In this document: one piece after another, positions 3,776-5,722 of the stretch
Position numbering within the stretch: the first letter of the stretch is position 1
Layout of the letters: each line of letters starts with the position of its first letter
Source of the DNA: a bacterium
Lineage (GTDB): Bacteria > Zixibacteria > MSB-5A5 > GN15 > FEB-12
Direction: 5' to 3'
Assembly: GCA_030668045.1 (NCBI GenBank)
Contig: DAOUUR010000175.1
Location: 1 to 5,722, forward strand
Length of the DNA stretch: 5,722 nucleotides
The notes under the pieces: model-generated
Database searches by the model: none
What the model was told of the DNA's origin: nothing
What the model saw: the letters and a program-made list of their open reading frames with translations, nothing else
Program-made: the position numbers and the translations under genes

Positions 3776-5722
3776 ATGAAAATCAGCCTGACAGCGTTGT
3801 GCATAACACTATTGATTCTTAGCGGCGGATCCGCCCTCGCAGGTAAGATAGATAACGGCCTGATGCAGAAGATGGCCTCAATCTCTGGCGACAGTACGAT
3901 CACTGTCTTGATCAAACTTCCCCGGTTCACCAGTGCTCGGTCGCTTAAGGCTTCGGTGAACGCTTCTTCCAAAACTCGGGCCGGACGGTACGCCAATGCG
4001 GTGGGACGCCTCAAAGAAAATCATGCTTCGTCTCAACGCGGCCTGATCCAACGCCTGCGCACAATGGAGATGCGTCAACTTGTCACCAACATCCGACCTT
4101 ACTGGATTGCAAACATGGTCGCCGTTGACATACGGGCCGACCAGATTGATAACCTCTCCCAACGACTCGATATAGAAACAATCTATGACTCGCCGAAAAT
4201 CGTGTTTGATCAGCATGAAACGGAAAAAGATTTGTCGTCGAAGCTGTCTTCGGCCTTAGGCGTTGAACCGAATCTTACCTATATCAATGCCGACCAGGCC
4301 TGGGCCGCTGGCTACACCGGTGCCGGTCGCTTAGTATGTTCTTTCGATACCGGCGTGCGGGGTGACCATCCAGCTCTGATCAATAGCTGGAAAGGCAACG
4401 ATGGTGACTCTGCCGCGGCCTGGTTTGACCCACGCTTCAACGAGCCCTATCCTCATCAGGCATCGACCGATCACGGCACCCACACGATGGGCATCATTGT
4501 TGGCAATACCACAGCCGACACTGTTGGTGTTGCCGTTGGCGCCAAGTGGATTTCGGCGGCGGTCATGGATGTGGACGGCGCCTCGCTGATCGACGGTTTT
4601 GAATGGGTAGCCGATCCTGATGGCAACCCCAACACGGTCGACGATGTCCCCGACGTGATCGGGCATAGCTGGGGCGTTCAGGATATCGCCTGCGAAAACA
4701 TGTTCTACGATCTGATAGACAATCTCGAAGCGCTTGGTATAGTCAATATCTTCTCGGCCGGTAACGAGGGCCCGACCGCGTCATCTCTCCGCAACCCGGC
4801 CAACCGCGCCAACGATTCGCTTGACTGCTTCGCGATCGGCAACATAGACCAGAGCACAACCCCGCCGGTGATCTATCCATCGTCTTCGCGGGGACCATCC
4901 GACTGCTTTGGGGAAGGTATCAAACCGAATGTCTGTGCTCCGGGGTACCGAATCAACTCGTGCCTGCCGAACGGCTTGTATGGAATTAAGACCGGCACAT
5001 CGATGGCTGCCCCGCACGTAGCCGGACTGGTGGCGCTGCTGCGCCAGAAAAACCCCAACGCTACGGTCGACGAAATCAAGACCGCTATCCTGACATCAAC
5101 TCAGACCTATGACTGGAGCGACCTACCCAATAACGACGTTGGCTGGGGTGTGATTGATTGCATGGCCGCCCTAAATGCTCTGCCTACCACTGGCCCTGAT
5201 CCTGAAGTCCGCGTTTATACCTACGATCATCCAACAGTTGCGGCAGGGGGGACAATTTCGGGAACAGTCGTCCTGCAGAATCTCGGCGGCAGCGTGTCAA
5301 ATGTAGCGGTAAAAATTGTTGGGACCAACCCCGCTCTCACCGTCCTGACTGACTCTGCTTACTTCGGAACTATTGGCGCCAACGACACGACCCGATCAAC
5401 CGATCTCATCAGGGCAACAGTAGCCGATTCGGTTTCCGATTATTTGCCACTGTCACTGGACCTTCTCATAACCGGTGACGGCGGTTACTCCAGAACGACC
5501 AAGCTTTACTTCATTGTCGGTGATCGCCTGCAACGTTCCATGAAAACCGTGATGGGACATAACGTGCAGTTTACGATCTCCAATTTTGGCACGTATGGCT
5601 TCGGTCCGGGATCATTCTTCCCCGCTGGCGGTGATGGCTTCACAGTCGATGGTGGTAACAACCATCTGTACGAGTGCGGCTTGATGATCGGGTTGAGTCC
5701 TGACTATATCTCCGATGGCGTC
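3776..5722 (+). CDS. Secreted subtilisin-family (S8) serine protease, 3' end missing
   Basis: The 649 codons in the window run off the right edge in an open frame. Residues 1-22 are a Sec signal peptide (MK, hydrophobic core, SALA before GK). Residues 23 to about 145 resemble an I9-type propeptide, ending in IETIYDSPKIVF. The peptidase domain (about 165-470) has an intact triad: D191 in CSFDTGVRGDH, H233 in DHGTHTMG, and S409 in GTSMAAPHVAG, with the oxyanion N330 in SAGNEGP. Residues 475-583 look like an Ig-like/CARDB- or NEW3-type beta domain (VVLQNLGGSVSNV). From about 588 a second module begins (GHNVQFTISNFGTYGFGPGS, 594-613; LYECGLMIG, 631-639) that I cannot name. An anchor, dockerin or sorting tail may lie beyond the edge. 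ATG 3776 has GGAG (3763-3766) nine bases upstream. The in-frame ATG at 3767 touches that site and is unlikely, as is ATG 3740, which lies before it. The enzyme probably degrades protein outside the cell or at its surface. Confidence 0.93.
   Translation, partial: MKISLTALCITLLILSGGSALAGKIDNGLMQKMASISGDSTITVLIKLPRFTSARSLKASVNASSKTRAGRYANAVGRLKENHASSQRGLIQRLRTMEMRQLVTNIRPYWIANMVAVDIRADQIDNLSQRLDIETIYDSPKIVFDQHETEKDLSSKLSSALGVEPNLTYINADQAWAAGYTGAGRLVCSFDTGVRGDHPALINSWKGNDGDSAAAWFDPRFNEPYPHQASTDHGTHTMGIIVGNTTADTVGVAVGAKWISAAVMDVDGASLIDGFEWVADPDGNPNTVDDVPDVIGHSWGVQDIACENMFYDLIDNLEALGIVNIFSAGNEGPTASSLRNPANRANDSLDCFAIGNIDQSTTPPVIYPSSSRGPSDCFGEGIKPNVCAPGYRINSCLPNGLYGIKTGTSMAAPHVAGLVALLRQKNPNATVDEIKTAILTSTQTYDWSDLPNNDVGWGVIDCMAALNALPTTGPDPEVRVYTYDHPTVAAGGTISGTVVLQNLGGSVSNVAVKIVGTNPALTVLTDSAYFGTIGANDTTRSTDLIRATVADSVSDYLPLSLDLLITGDGGYSRTTKLYFIVGDRLQRSMKTVMGHNVQFTISNFGTYGFGPGSFFPAGGDGFTVDGGNNHLYECGLMIGLSPDYISDGV

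Noticed and set aside
3767..3778. Alternative subtilase start at ATG 3767
   Set aside because: It immediately abuts the GGAG ribosome binding site, leaving no spacer, and would only add MRS before a normal signal peptide.
3724..4216. Two overlapping minus-strand readings (3724-4014 and 3878-4216) opposite the subtilase start
   Set aside because: They overlap each other and the signal peptide and propeptide region of the protease, and show no family features or convincing ribosome binding sites.
4331..4666. 111-codon minus-strand reading inside the subtilase
   Set aside because: It lies opposite the catalytic core (D191 to HSWG) of an unmistakable S8 protease; its composition is that of an antisense shadow and it has no recognisable domain.
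1..5722. Mobile element, CRISPR array, tRNA or defence system
   Set aside because: No regularly spaced direct repeats, terminal inverted repeats, transposase or integrase motifs, tRNA-like folds or defence-type domains were found; the genes are ordinary transport, envelope and protease functions.

Overview
The window is ordinary bacterial chromosomal DNA of roughly balanced base composition. It holds five protein genes, two of them cut by the window edges, and no RNA gene, insertion sequence, CRISPR array or phage signature that I can see. The gene content (an AGCS-type amino-acid symporter, a secreted multidomain subtilase with a large C-terminal extension, and a DUF6125-like protein) suggests a Gram-negative-type environmental lineage. 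The FCB superphylum, for example candidate phylum Zixibacteria, or a deltaproteobacterium-like group would fit. This placement is an impression from protein style, not a computed assignment.

Layout. Positions 1-284 (+) are the 3' end of a sodium:alanine symporter. After 36 bases comes a complete gene (321-1877, +) for a five-helix membrane protein with a periplasmic alkaline-phosphatase/sulfatase-superfamily domain. A 112-base gap follows, with an odd micro-ORF at its end, and then a complete nucleotide-sugar epimerase of the WbpP/Gne/GalE type (1990-2922, +). The next gene (2943-3458, -) converges on the epimerase and encodes a Cys-rich cytosolic protein of the DUF6125 type. It is separated from the last gene (3776-5722, +, open at the right edge) by a 317-base divergent intergenic region. 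That last gene is a secreted subtilisin-family protease with an intact catalytic triad.

How they may work together. The symporter, membrane phosphatase-superfamily enzyme and epimerase lie on one strand with short gaps and no evident terminators, so co-transcription is possible. The latter two could both act on envelope polymers: the epimerase supplying a UDP-sugar in the cytoplasm, the membrane enzyme transferring or hydrolysing phosphate- or sulfate-containing groups outside. This link is inferred from order alone. The subtilase appears to be a separate transcription unit with a good sigma70-like promoter about 220 bases upstream of its start, giving a leader of about 210 nt that contains several inverted repeats.

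I do not see a clear new multi-gene system. The points most worth a second look are the structured leader of the subtilase, the unassigned C-terminal module of that protease, the micro-ORF overlapping the epimerase start, and the unassigned reaction of the five-helix membrane enzyme.
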